Shown piece by piece: positions 21,230 through 32,197 of a stretch of DNA of 64,000 nt. The stretch comes from Botryosphaeria dothidea. Its lineage: Eukaryota; Ascomycota; Dothideomycetes; Botryosphaeriales; Botryosphaeriaceae. The translations under genes were made by a program, and so were the position numbers. The notes beneath the pieces are model-generated. The model was not told the origin of the DNA and searched no databases. It worked only from the letters and a program-made list of their open reading frames with translations. Each line of letters opens with the position of its first letter. The stretch's first letter is position 1. Location: the NCBI GenBank assembly GCA_011503125.2, contig WWBZ02000011.1:806001-870000 (forward strand). The letters are read 5' to 3'.

Positions 21230-21523
21230 TCGCTCCGAATTGCCCGAGGAGCTTGGTTGCCATCATGAACTTTGCTGCTATAATGGCTGGCTGTGCTGCG
21301 CTGGCTTAGCAGCTTCTTTAGATCCGTCGTCCAGTGTCTCCGTCCTCTCTTATCCGGCATACGGAAGGTGAGTCTTAGCTCGTCGAACTTGCTGCACATG
21401 TAGCTGTATATATATCCTTCTAGGTTCTCTTCAGCTGGGAGCGAGTTGCAGGGTTTTCTTGTTGAGCTTCAGGTTCTCGCCGCAGGATCTGCCCAAGGCA
21501 CCTTCATGGTTCAAACTGTAACA
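21230..21523 (-). mobile_element. LTR-like remnant related to the LTRs at 32,760 and 38,312
   Basis: Read on the reverse strand, it starts TGTTACAGTTTGAACC. It then shares several blocks with the 5' LTR at 32760-33009: AAGGTGCCTTGG, GATCCTGCGGCGAGA, CTGAAGCTCAA and CAAGAAAACCCTGCAACTCG. Elsewhere it differs, so it is a related family or old copy. The far end is unclear, and I found no target duplication. The start given at 21230 is approximate. Confidence 0.5.
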
Positions 21524-21672
21524 AATATAGGAAACCTGCCGTCTTTCTTGCACAGTCTAATGAATAAGAATCGTCAGACTGACTGAAGGGATTACGTGTA
21601 GAAGGGAAACAGCAAGGGTAACATGAAGCAGAACATTGAGGTGGCTACTGTGACGGTTTAGACCGTTGGGTG

Positions 21673-21749
21673 TGTGCCCCGGTATAGCGCAAAGACCCGA
21701 TTAGTGCAATTGCACTATTCCGGAGGATTAGGGACTAATTGCCACCCCT
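21673..21749. repeat. Left terminal inverted repeat
   Basis: About 77 bp, matching the right end in reverse complement, but lacking a 40-bp block present there. Confidence 0.75.
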
Positions 21750-22107
21750 GCGTAACATTACATAAGTAATCTTTTAGTGCAAATTGTCCACCCCGGTCAA
21801 CACCCCACCGACTGGTGTAAAAGCGACGATATCGGATCGCCTATATATAGAGGCTCAATTCTGCTTAAGCAGAAACAGTTCATATAATAATAGAGGATGC
21901 GGGTGGCGGTGCTTTAGAACGCTATATGTGACGTATGCGTTATGCTCTGCTATCGGTTTGGTCGGCCGGGTAGTAGGATAAAACGTATCGTGAAAATTTA
22001 TACGCATGGTGTTGAGAGAATTTATAAATGGGCGCAAGGGACGATTGGGAAAGAGTGGGATACTCATACTAGGATACACGAAAATCTCGCATCTCTCGGA
22101 CCTTTTC

Positions 22108-24672
22108 TCAATCCAGCCCAAGTGCCCGCCTGGATGGCACCTGCCGACGGCCCCGTTGTGACATTCGACCTTCTAATGCTTCATAGCCTACTCCGGTCGC
22201 TTCCTCTAGCATATCTTTACCGTCCTCATCGTCCTCATCGTCCTCGTCCTCTTCGCTACATTTGTTTGTACATAAGTGCGAAGTATAGCACTTTAAGGTG
22301 CAGAAGCGGGCCTGCTTCGAGCACCTACACTTCTTATTTCTATAGCCGCGGGGGCCGCAGTTGCAACGCACTTTAGGCTTATTAATATGCCCGTGCTCCA
22401 TTTTAGCGACGTATACTACTAAGATCTTATTAGTACGACCGCGGAAGACGTTTTCGGGCAGGTAGTAAGTCGCATGGACGAGCATAAGCTCGTTCGGTGG
22501 AAAGAAGTAATTAATGATCCCGTATTTGGTCTAAATCTCGTAATAGCCATTCCTACTGTTAATCACCTTGCCGAAATAGCGTCGAATATTGCCTCGTCGG
22601 TCCTGCGCGGGCACAGGGAAGGTGACTTAGTCGTGAAGGTTAATTTGCTAATATTTGTGAGTCCTGCTGTGCTTGCTCTTCATAATCTCACGAAGTCGTT
22701 TTTGCGTGCCTCGTACCTGTTCATTACACTGGCGGCCCTTATAGGGCGATTCGGATGGTTCTGACTGTGTAGCTGGGGTCACTCACTCATTAAGGTCTAA
22801 AAAGCGCACCTAGCGCGGTATAGACCCCGCGAGGGCGAGGGCGGCAGAGACGAGTCCCGTTGTCTTAGCCGTAATGGATTCCTCTTCTGCCTCTTCTGCC
22901 GTATTCGAAGAACCCCCCACGGCCTCCTCTATAGGCTTATACTCTCTTACTAACCATCTCTTAGCAGCGACGAGTTTAGCACCTCGCCACCCGGCCGCTA
23001 GTAGGTCTAGCTTAATCATAGCGTCTCGTAGTTCAGGTGGCCCCTCTAAGCCATCATTAAGCTTATAACGGACGCGAGGATTCACCAAAATACCCTTCTT
23101 GTGGAGCTCTTTCAATCCGCCTTGGCGGATATTGATTTTAGCCACGCGCTCAATGACGTGGCTACGTAGGGACTTATCGTTAAGCACAGGATAATCAGGG
23201 TCGTTAAAAAGAGCCCGGGAAACGGACGGAAGAGTAGGTGCTTTATCCTTATCGTCGTGAGGGTCCAGGGTCGAGATTTTAGTAGCTGGGCAGGTGCTCT
23301 TATGGAGGAAAACGACGTTATCGTCGTCGGCTAGGTCGTCTCGGTTCACAGGAGGAGAAAGATCGCCATCCCGGCTACTAATAGGTCCAGAGTTCCCGCC
23401 CGGATAGGGAAGGTCGGCGGGACTCACGCCCTCGGCATCCTGCCACTCATCGTCGAGGACCTCATCAATCTCCAAGTCCTCGCGGAGCGCAGGGCTCACG
23501 GGATGAGAGTTCATCTGGCGTCCGAAGACGATAAAGTACGGCGTCTTCCCCTTTAGAGCCCTTTTTGGCGTAGCGTTCAGCTGCATTGCGACTTCAGCGC
23601 ATGCGAAAGCAAGGTCTCGCTCCCCCATCGTCCTCGCAATGCTCACAAGCTTTTACTTGACCTGAGCGTTGTTCTGCTCAATCAGACCGTTGGTCCGTGG
23701 GTGCCGAGGGCGACTGAGGACTTGCTTAATACCAAGTTGTTGCAGGAGTAGCTTCAAGGCTTCTTTAAACTCGCTACCTCTATCGCTTTGGCATATATCG
23801 GAAGGCCCAAAGGCTACAGCCCATCTGCAGCTATATCAGCTCAATCCAGCTTATACGGATCATTGCTCATACCGTCTAAAGTTCTTCGCCACTTCAGCAG
23901 CGGACTTGGTGCGCATAGGGTACAACTGATAGTACTTTAAAGAGCAGTCCTTAATGCAGAGGACGTATTTGTACTTCCCATATGGGTCGTTGCGGAAGTC
24001 TATAAGGTCGATTTGGACGCGCTCGAAGAGACATAGAGTCACAATTGGGCGTAGCGGTGCCTTATTATAAGATGACTCGTTCTGTGTACAAAACTTGCAT
24101 AGCCGCCGAAACTCGGCAACGTCATCTTCGGTGATTCCGTATCGATCTTGCGCAAGGAATTTAGTAGTCGGTTCGATGCCCGCATGATTAAGGAAGAGAT
24201 GGGCCTCCTTGATCGTGTCGAACATGTCACCCTTATGGATGACCTGTAAATGGTTAGCAGGCGTCGTAGGTGGAGCTTAATTCTAATTCGATGTAGAGGG
24301 GATTAAGAAAATATAGAAAGCTCTCCTCTCTTCTCCTCGCATATTATATTATACTCTAATACGACAACTTACCTTTAGTTTAGGTTTACCTTTTTGGGAA
24401 AGTCGATACAAGCCCTCCTTCAACGTTGCGCCGGCACCATTATAGTAAGTGTAGTATCGACGAGCAGTCTAAGCGGCCTAGTAGGTGGGGGAGGACGCGT
24501 CGGGTAGCGTTTTGATCCATCTGATATAATCGTTGTACCGTTTCAGGGTAAAGCGCACTCGTTTTTTCCTCCCGGTGTCACTCTGCAGGTATACTTCGAA
24601 GAATGACTTCGCGTTTGGTGGTAGAGGGTCCTCTGCGAGGTTTGAGTTGGCTGGGCGGCGGGGCGGCGCCAT
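22108..24672 (-). pseudogene. DDE integrase/transposase of the 3.5-kb transposon, inactivated
   Basis: The first exon starts MAPPRRPANSNLAEDPLPPN at 24672. Two TAG codons at about 24480 and 24471 fit CAG-to-TAG changes. An intron with GTAAGT donor and ATTTACAG acceptor (about 24245-24372) leads to the zinc-binding part (H...H...LCKFC). The integrase core then follows: VQIDLIDF (first D), QSDRGSEFKEAL (second D) and HPRTNGLIEQNNAQVK (E), that is, a D,D,35E-like triad. Several stops and frame changes interrupt this core. A long region follows (KTPYFIVFGRQMN, VRYKLNDG). The C-terminal Cys-rich domain reads CNCGPRGYRNKKCRCSKQ and FCTLKC, resembling the tail of KRBA2-type transposase proteins. An acidic run (EEDEDDEDDEDGKD) follows it. 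Confidence 0.7.
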
Positions 24673-25021
24673 AGTGTTGAGGACTGTAGGACTGAGAGAT
24701 AGATACCTATGCCGCAGCGAAGCTACTCTTATACACCAAAATTTCGCAGGTAAGTAATGAGTATCTCCATGCGACATCGTCGCAAGCGTAACTCGTAAGT
24801 TGGTAGCACTGCAGTTACGCGGAAGCGGCTCCTACAGCTTAACACTATATTGTCAACGCTATGCTTTTTGTAATTATATACATTTGATACCGACCTTTAT
24901 TGCTTAGGCGAAGCGAGGACTTATAATTGGTGGTAATGGCAGGGGGGTTGCTAAGCGATGCCGTACGAAACACCACCTCGTCACCGCTAAATAATCGCAC
25001 GACTTACCCAAAGCAGCAGTA

Positions 25022-25139
25022 AGGGGTGGTAATTAGTCTCTAATCCTCCGGAATAGTGCAATTTTACTAATCGGTGGGTTTTAGTAACTAATCGGCTCGA
25101 TTAGTAACTGATCGGGTTTTTGCGCTATACCGGGGCACA
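25022..25139. repeat. Right terminal inverted repeat with internal tandem motif
   Basis: About 118 bp. Compared with the left TIR it has roughly 40 extra bases made of three imperfect copies of CCGATTAGTTACTAA (reverse strand). The outer 30 bp and the inner 40 bp match the left end closely. Confidence 0.75.
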
Positions 25140-25166
25140 TGACTACGTGCACTGACTTCGATCCAG

Positions 25167-27090
25167 CTAAAATGCTCTCGAGGCAACCCATGCAGCAGCT
25201 GCTTGGGCACCAAAGAGCAATGCATCCATCGCAATGATGATGCGAAGCGGCGCCCGGTATCCCAAGAGTACGTGGCTACGCTGGAGAACCGAGTAGCATG
25301 GCTGGAATCCTTCATCAAGAGAGTGCGCGACGCGCCTCCCGAAGACCGAGAGGAAATGCTTGCCGAGGTTTCGTTCCAAGACCACCTTGGCTCACCACCA
25401 GCCAGAAAGCCAGGCGGCCAGGTCTCAGTCAAACCACCCTCTTCTCATCTCCAACTTGGACCCGAAGGATCACTCATATATCACGGTCCCACAAGCATCT
25501 TTCCCGCAACCATATGCCCAGCTTTTCCGACCGTCAATCCCGCGCCTGCCAATGCGCTGTATTTGGATGATGTTGCTGACCACTTTGGCCTGGATGAGGA
25601 CGCTATCGCCGCCGCCCTGCATACCTTCTTCAAGTGGCAATATCCCTATTTTATGTCCATTTACCGTGAGGTTTTCTTGAGAGAGCGCTACGGAAGCAGG
25701 ACAGACAGCAAATACTGGTCACCCGCTCTCTTGTATGCCGTTTGCGCGTTAGGTTCCTCCATGCTGTCTGACACGCCACAGGGAGGCATAGGAGACAGAT
25801 TCTTTGGCGCGGCCGAAAGCATCTTGATGGTGTCTGGGCTCAACCAGCCACGAATTACATCTATACAGGCCTTTCTCTGCTTGGCTTTCTATGAAGTGGG
25901 AAGAGGAAACCTTTCCAAGGGCTGGGCATTCTCGGGTACGCAGGGAAAGCGCAGTGAATGCATGCACCAATACTAACACATGTCGCAGGCATTGCATTTC
26001 GGATGAGTCAAGATCTGGGATTTCAGTGCGATCCACGATACTGGGTTGACGAAGATCAGACAATTGCAAGTCCAGAGGACATTGAGATTCGCCGACGTCT
26101 GTATTGGGGTTGCTTTTCATCCGATGAGTATGCTGGAAATCTCGAGGGGCTTTCCTCACATGTGGCTCACAATGGACAGGATTATAAGTTTCATGCTCGG
26201 CCGATCGCCTTACCTACATGAAGATGAAGCAGCTGTTGAGCCAACAGAAAGGCTGCCGTAAGTATATGGCCGCCTACCCGTACCTTGACACGCTGTAGCT
26301 GAAATTGCCTGAAGTGACTTCCCAGAAATGTTGACATGGCTACCTGTTGGATTCCAGCCCAAGGATAGTGACTCCGATCCTCCAGAATTGCAGAATATAC
26401 CAGGCCTCCTACCCGCATTCCAGAGTCTGATTGAGTTGACCAAGATCATGCAGAATATACTCATCAAACTGCACCCCGCAAGGGCATCCGTGCCGTCTGC
26501 AACAGGAAACTCACCCCCATGCCAGACATCAGTCGTTGATTCTCTGAACTTGCAGCTTTGTCGATGGCAAGAATCATTGCCACAACTTCTCAAGTGGAAC
26601 AGATGGGAGCCTTCAACGAAAGCACTGTATCCACACGTGGCCGCATTGCAGTAAGTTCAAACAAAAATAGTCCGAACTGACTACACCCGACTGACATGGG
26701 CTGGCATCTCCCAGCATTATGTTCAATGGCATACGCGTGTGTCTGAACATGGACCATGTAACCACGGACACTGTCCTGGCCGAAAATTCGAGGAAAATAC
26801 GCATCTCTTCATTCGAGAGTATTGTCGCCTTAGTTCGAAAGTACAAAAACCAGCACGGCTTGCGGCATGCTCCCATGACTTTTGTCTACGGCATTGCACA
26901 GGCGATATATGCAATCCCGGGCTCCAGAAGTGGAGCAAATCCAGATCAGAATGACCCGTCGACTTTGAAGGAAGTGGAATCCTTACTCCAGGCTCTAGAT
27001 GAGTGTGCTATTACTTGGCCGCTGGCATCAAGAGCAAAGGAAAAAATAATCCAGTCCATAAATACGAGCGGTGTCGACATTTACACGTAA
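25167..27090 (+). CDS. Zn2Cys6 fungal transcription factor, 5'-truncated
   Basis: Exons 25167-25935, 25989-26127, 26180-26257, 26315-26650 and 26715-27090 join in phase to 565 residues. It begins in the middle of a Zn2Cys6 DNA-binding cluster: KCSRGNPCSSCLGTKEQC supplies the last four cysteines. A linker and coiled coil follow (SQEYVATLENRVAWLESFI), then the fungal-specific regulatory domain (PF04082 type), with RRRLYWGCFSSDE, FMLGRSPYLHEDEA and PTERLPD. The exon starts directly after an acceptor (GATCCAG), where many such genes have an intron. The first exon with the start codon and the first two cysteines is not found upstream; 28 bases before the exon the DNA transposon begins. As it stands the gene lacks a start and half of its zinc cluster. 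Confidence 0.75.
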
Positions 27091-27201
27091 TATTGATGTT
27101 ACTCTGCGGTTATAGAACCCCACCCCCCCCCCCTCAATTTTTCCCGGGCCATATCAGACAGTGGTCTACCAACGCGGCCAGAAAAGGCTATTACTTAACT
27201 C

Positions 27202-28550
27202 TCACTCCAGGGGTATTCCAACATCCTTCCCAAGCCTCAACACCTCCGCAAACCGCCGCACATCATCCACGTTATTATAAAAAGCAAACGACACGCGCAC
27301 GCCGAGCCGGTAGTGCTGCACAATCACCCCCTTCTCCTCCAGGAAGTCCTTCCACCGGGCATCAAACAGCCGCAACACGTAACAATGCGGCGAATGCCTC
27401 TCCCTCTCCCTCGGCCCGACAATCTCGACCCCGAGCCCCGCACACTCCTCCCTCAACACATCTCCCAACGCGTACAAATGGCTCTCCACCTCCTCCGGCC
27501 CCATGGTATCCAGATAAAACGCCAACCACACACTCGCCGCATCCGCCGCGACGAGGCTCGAATTCAAATGCTCGAACCGCCCCGCGCCCTCCCGCCACAC
27601 CACGTCTCGCTCCCCATCCGCGACAAGATCCACGCGCAAGTTGGCGGCGGCACCGGCGCGAGCGTTGCGAGCGCGGCCGGGTCGACGTACAGGCCCGCCA
27701 GCCCGGTCGGGCAGCCGAGCCCCTTGTGCAGGCTGAACGCCGCGGCGGACACGCCGAGCGCGCGCACGTCGACGCGCGCGCGGCCGAGGAAGCCGACGCT
27801 CTGCGTCATGTCGAGCAGCACGTGGACGCCGCGCGGGCGCAGCGCGGCGCTGATGGCGGCTGCGTCGTTGAGCTGGCCGCTGTGGAACACGGCGTGCGAG
27901 AGGCCGACGGCGCGCGTGCGCGCGTCGACGTGCGTCAGGAAGGTGGCGGCCGACGCGAAGCAGATCGTGTCGGCGGACGGGTCGATGACGCGGACTTCGA
28001 GGCCGAGCGAGCGGAGCGCCAGCCAGGCGTAGGCGTGGTTGGGGTGCTCGGAGGAGAGGACGAGGATGTTGTCGCCCGGCGTGAAGGGGAGGGAGCGGAT
28101 GATGTGGTTGAGGCCTTCGGTCGTGTCGCGGGTGAACTGGAGGGTGGGGGTGTTAGTGGTGGGTTGAGAGGGAGGGAGAGCTGCGGGCTTACGGCGAAGG
28201 AGGAGGGGGAGGGCGCGGGTTTCCTCGGCACGGGATTGCCAGGTGGCTTTGGGGCGTGGGTTGTATAGGCCTTCGGAGAGGTGTTTGGTTATGGCGGAGT
28301 GGACGATGGTGTTTACGGGTGGAGCGAAGGAGGAATTGAGGTATGTCACACCCAGCTCATTGACGAGGGGGACCAGGGAGCGGTAAGAGGAGATTTTGGA
28401 GGCTCTTTCGGCGGCCATTGTGGTCGTGGCGAGAGATGAGATGGTGGTGGTTGCGGTTGTCGTCATGGTGAATCTGGAGGTGTTCTGGGTCAACTGACGG
28501 CTTGTGGATTCATCTACTGGCGCCTTCGGGATATTGTAGGACTCATACAT
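27202..28550 (-). CDS. PLP-dependent class V aminotransferase (isopenicillin-N-epimerase-like), frameshifted
   Basis: Belongs to aminotransferase class V, which includes cysteine desulfurases, isopenicillin-N epimerase-like enzymes and hercynylcysteine lyases. Visible motifs are YLNSSFAPPVN, FTRDTTEGLNHI, LSSEHPNHAYAW, SHAVFHSGQLNDA and LLDMTQSVGF. The PLP-lysine stretch is AAFSLHKGLGCPTGLAGLY, and the C-terminal domain has GAGRFEHLN and GVRVSFAFYNNVDDVRRF. The reading frame changes at about 27635-27645: LAPVPP in one frame continues as LRVDLVADGERDVVWR in another, and I see no intron that would repair it. A one- or two-base indel, real or from sequencing GC-rich DNA, is the likely cause. Full length would be about 448 residues. 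ATG 28466 is an alternative start. Substrate unknown. Confidence 0.75.
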
Positions 28551-29073
28551 GTCTTCTTTCCCTAAGGACTCGACTCAAAATCGGAAGCGGTTGAGAAAGA
28601 TGGACTAGGCAAGAGAGAGAAACAGTGCCCTTATTTAACAGGATCCCATTACATCGGCAAGACTACAGCTTCCCGATAGCCTGCGACTTCGGGTGGATCC
28701 ACAGCACCATTAACTGTTCTCCCTGGACTTGGGCCTCCGCTTGTTGGCCACGCTGTGCGGAGTTGAGCCTCCGACGCTCGGGCCACTTTGCATGTCATGG
28801 TCGACGGAGTTGGACCTCCGGCGCTTGAACCACCGCTCAACGCCACAATCGGCCTTGTATCATTTCGGCCCGGCGAACTGCTCCAACATCATGAGATTCG
28901 GTGTTGGTTGCCATAACATCTCTCCGCATCTGCGGGGTACCCAGCCAGAGAACTGATAGTCCTTCAGCCCAATCCATGCATGCTTCAAACGAGAGGCTGA
29001 TAAGACTGAAGACATAAATAGTGGTCCACACCGAATCAACCAGCCCTCAGCAGCTTGTTGCTCTTTTCCAACC
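28551..29073. promoter_or_regulatory. Divergent promoter between aminotransferase and permease
   Basis: The two genes are read away from each other, so this 523-bp interval holds both promoters. Near the permease there is TGATAAG at 28998-29004, a good core site for GATA-type nitrogen regulators such as AreA/NIT2. ATAAATA at 29013-29019 is about 55 bp before the permease ATG. Nitrogen control of the permease is therefore plausible but is inference from one site. Confidence 0.4.
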
Positions 29074-30696
29074 ATGCTCCACAACAGCAAAGACTCGAAA
29101 GCAGCCATCCCCGCCGAAGTCGATGAAGATGTTGTTGCAGGCCAAGTCGACCCGTGCGACGACCTCGGCCGCGAGTTTAAGCCGCGCCATGTTTCAATGA
29201 TTGCCATCGCGGGTGCCATCGGCACTGGGCTGATCATTGGGAGCGGAACCGGGCTTGTGCGGGGAGGGCCCGCCAGTCTGTTCATCGCCTACTGCATCAT
29301 CGGGGCTGTCGTGTATTTTCTTATGACGGCGCTGGGAGAGATGGCGACTATGCTGCCCATGCAGAAAGGGTTTGCCGGATACGCAACCCGCTTTGTTGAT
29401 CCGGCCCTTGGGTATGAAAATACCCGTCCTGCTGTATTGATCAGTGTGCTGATGCCAGAACTGACAGGTACGCTGCCTGCTGGAACTACTTCTTCAAATA
29501 TGCCATTGTGCTGCCAAACAACCTTACAGCCGCCGGCATCATCATTCAATATTGGCGACCCGATCTCAACGTTGCCATATTTGTCGCTGCTTTCACCGTC
29601 GTCATCGTCGCCTTGAACGTAGGAGTCACCCTTTACTCCCCATCCAGCACTTCCTTCGCTCACACAAACGCAGCTTCTCCACGTCTCTTTCTTCGGCGAA
29701 GCCGAGTTCTGGATGTCCGCCGTCAAGCTCCTCGTCATCGTCCTCCTCATCCTGACCTGCCTCGTCATCTCGCTCGGCGGCCAACCCTCCCACGACCGCC
29801 TCGGCTTCCGCTACTGGCGCGACCCGGGCGCATTCGGCAGCTACCTCGTCGACGGCGCGACGGGCCGCTTCCTCGGCTTCTGGGCGTGCATGGTGCAGGC
29901 CTGCTTCGCCTACACCGGCACCGAAGTGGTCGGCGCGGCCTTCGGCGAGACGCCCGCTCCGCGCAAGAACGTGCCCAAGGCCATCCGCCAGACGCTGTGG
30001 CGCATCCGCTCCTTCTACTGCCTCGGCGCGCTCGTGCTCGGCATGGCCGTGCCGCACACCAGCCCGGACCTGGTCGGCGCCACCAAGACCAAGACGGGCG
30101 CGAACGCCTCGCCGTTCGTCGTCACGGTCAGGCTCGCCGGCATCCCCGCGTTCCCGGACGTCGTCAACGCCTGCCTCCTCGTCTTCGTGCTCTCGGCCGC
30201 TAACTCGGACGTCTACACTGGCTCGCGTACGCTCTACGGCCTTGCTAAAGACGGCCAGGCGCCGGCGCTGCTGGCGCGGCCGCGGGAGAACGGCATCCCG
30301 CTGCTCGGCGTGCTCGTCACCGCCGCCTTCACCGTGCTCGGGTACATGAATGCGTCAAAGTCGGCGGCTACCGTGTTCGGCTACTTCGTCTCCCTGGTCA
30401 CCGTGTTCGGCACGCTGAACTGGATCTCGGTTCTGGTGTCGTATGTGCAGTTTACCCGCGGCATGGCTGCCCAGGGCATTGACAGGAAGATCATGCCGTA
30501 TCGCGGTCCGCTCCAGCCGTATGGTGCTTGCTGTGCGCTTTTTGTGACTGTTTTGGTGACGTTCTTCAATGGTGCGTTCTCAAAGATCTTCTTCAAGCAG
30601 GTCAGATCGTTAACTTCAACACAGGCTGCAATGCATTCATACCGGGGTTTTCAATATCTACCTTCATGACTTCCTACATCGGTATCATTGTCTATC
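29074..30696 (+). CDS. Amino-acid permease (YAT/APC family), split by a retrotransposon
   Basis: Plasma-membrane amino-acid/proton symporter of the fungal YAT type. Exons are 29074-29411, 29468-29618, 29674-30571 and 30625-30696, and the gene continues at 41981-42069 beyond an 11.3-kb insertion. With the insertion removed, all phases fit and the product is 515 residues, the usual size. The N-terminal substrate-site signature is HVSMIAIAGAIGTGLIIGSG. Other family stretches are GFAGYATRFVDPALGYAA, NLLHVSFFGEAEFW and CFAYTGTEVVGAAFGE, plus about 12 hydrophobic segments. The insertion falls after SYIGIIVY in the last membrane segment. The frame runs on into the LINE for 69 residues (stop at 30903-30905), so a 555-residue fusion could be made. 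Substrate specificity cannot be read from sequence. Confidence 0.88.
30687..30696. repeat. Left target-site duplication of the LINE
   Basis: ATTGTCTATC, identical to 41971-41980. The preceding TATC also occurs at both sides, because the LINE tail is (TATC)n. Confidence 0.92.
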
Positions 30697-30704
30697 AAAA
30701 AAAC

Positions 30705-32197
30705 ATGACCACGCCAAAAAATCGACCCCAAGCTACGGCGCCGGGAGAGGGCCCCAGGGACTCTCCTAGGCCCAGCGAGACTCAAAACACCACTCAGAGT
30801 AGCTGCAGCCGCGTCGTGGTTGATGTAGAGGCCGCAGGAAGGGGCGAACAGCCCCCTCCAGTAACCACCTCTACCCAACCACAACGCACCCCCAATAAAC
30901 CGTAGGGCACCCAGTACAGCGTAGAATACGTTAAAAGAGCCTCAAAGACAGCAGACACCCTCCTCCAAGCCCTACAAGCATCCGCTAGCCTCCCTTTAGT
31001 CCTCTCCAGCCAGGTGAAAAATTTTCTCGACATTGCCAAGATAATCTTCCAGGATCATATCTCTATATGCCAGGAGGTAAACACCAAGGAACCCGGCCTT
31101 AAGGATATCCTTAAGGAAGTGCAGCAAGTCCAGAAGATATCCTAAAGCCTCCTACCCCCCCGGCCACCACTGAGCTTACCCTACACTTCCCAGATAAGAC
31201 GAATAGACAGGAGGTCGCCAACCTCTCTAATGAGGCTATCATCAAGAAGATTCAGGCAGGGAAAAGCCTAGCGTGTAAAAAGGTGCTAGCTGCTAAGAAG
31301 CTCCCCAGTAGGGACGTTAAGCTCTTTATGCCTAATACTTAGACCAGAGCAGCCCTCCTCCAGGACCAGGAATAGACTACAGGACTAGGCAGGGAAGTCC
31401 ACCCTAACCAGCAGCTCTACTTAGTACTAGTCCACAACGTCCCCCTCAAAGGCATTAACATCAAGGATCCCCAGGCCGCCCAAACCCTTCAGGATTAGAA
31501 TCTATCCCTACACCTAGGACTACGTATTAGCAAGCTAGCCTGGCTAAAGAGGAAGCTCCTAGAGGGGAAAACTCACTTAGCGATTATTCTTAGCACTACA
31601 GACCCCGAGGCAGCTAACCAGATTATTACTAAAGGACTTATTAGTAACTATGCGCTCTACACAGTAGAATACTATAGTATAGCCTTTATAGTAACCCAGT
31701 GCTTTAAGTGCCAGGACTATGGCCATATCTCTACCTACTATAGAAGGGAGAATAAGTATAGCTAGTGTGCAGAGGCATATAACACCCAAGAGTGCCCTAA
31801 GGAAAAAATGCAGTGTGCAAACTACTTATAAAAGCACACGGCCTAGAGCAACGCCTGCCTAGCACGCAGAGCCCGCCAGGCAAAGGCCACCTAGGCCCGC
31901 CTAGCGGCTCTAGAGAGGTATAGGGTAGGATACCCTATGGCTAAGACACAGCCCTAAACCAACTAGTTAACGGTCGGGCCAAGGAAGAGGCCCAGAGAGG
32001 AGGAGCCGGCCAAGAGAGGGCCAGGCAGGCCAAGGGACTTGAGCCGCCCCCCGCCTCCTAACCAAATACGGTTTACCGGACTTAACAGCTCCCAGCATGC
32101 CTCGGGGAAGGAGCCCGCGGGAACTCCCTCCGCCTCGCAGCCTATACTACCGACTCCCTCGCAGCCTAACTTAGAGATAGAAGAAAGTCAATATTAA
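30705..32197 (+). pseudogene. LINE ORF1 (gag-like, CCHC zinc knuckle), inactivated
   Basis: Starts MTTPKNRPQATAPGEG at an ATG eight bases inside the element and is Pro/Ser-rich. A TAG at 30903 fits a mutated TGG (the sister copy has the same context). Further in, CFKCQDYGHISTYY marks a CCHC nucleic-acid-binding knuckle at about 31710-31750, with a second Cys group after it. Several TAG codons interrupt it. The end near TAT-TAA at 32197 is approximate because the frame is not continuous. Confidence 0.7.

Larger units (their letters stand above)
21673..25139 (-). mobile_element. 3.5-kb DNA transposon with TIRs and a retroviral-type integrase
   Basis: Both ends begin TGTGCCCCGGTATAGCGCAA reading inward and share CACTATTCCGGAGGATTAG further in. 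The only gene, on the reverse strand, is an integrase (next entry). The layout of TIRs, a DDE integrase with an HHCC zinc site and a C-terminal Cys-rich domain resembles the Ginger-like/KRBA2-like group, in which a cut-and-paste element uses a transposase close to LTR-element integrases. The flanking duplication is at most TG. Internal stops show the copy is dead. It abuts the truncated Zn2Cys6 gene at 25167. Confidence 0.7.

Noticed and set aside
21012..21266. Reverse-strand protein overlapping the tRNA (contains SPTGNRTPVSRAC)
   Set aside because: This is the antisense translation of the tRNA T-arm, a familiar false protein.
28140..28200. Intron with GTAAGC donor inside the aminotransferase
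   Set aside because: It is 56 bp long, so its removal would put the strongly conserved FTRDTTEGLN out of frame; reading through keeps the frame.
27003..28268. Large forward-strand open frame over the aminotransferase
   Set aside because: His/Arg/Pro-rich antisense shadow of the class V aminotransferase.
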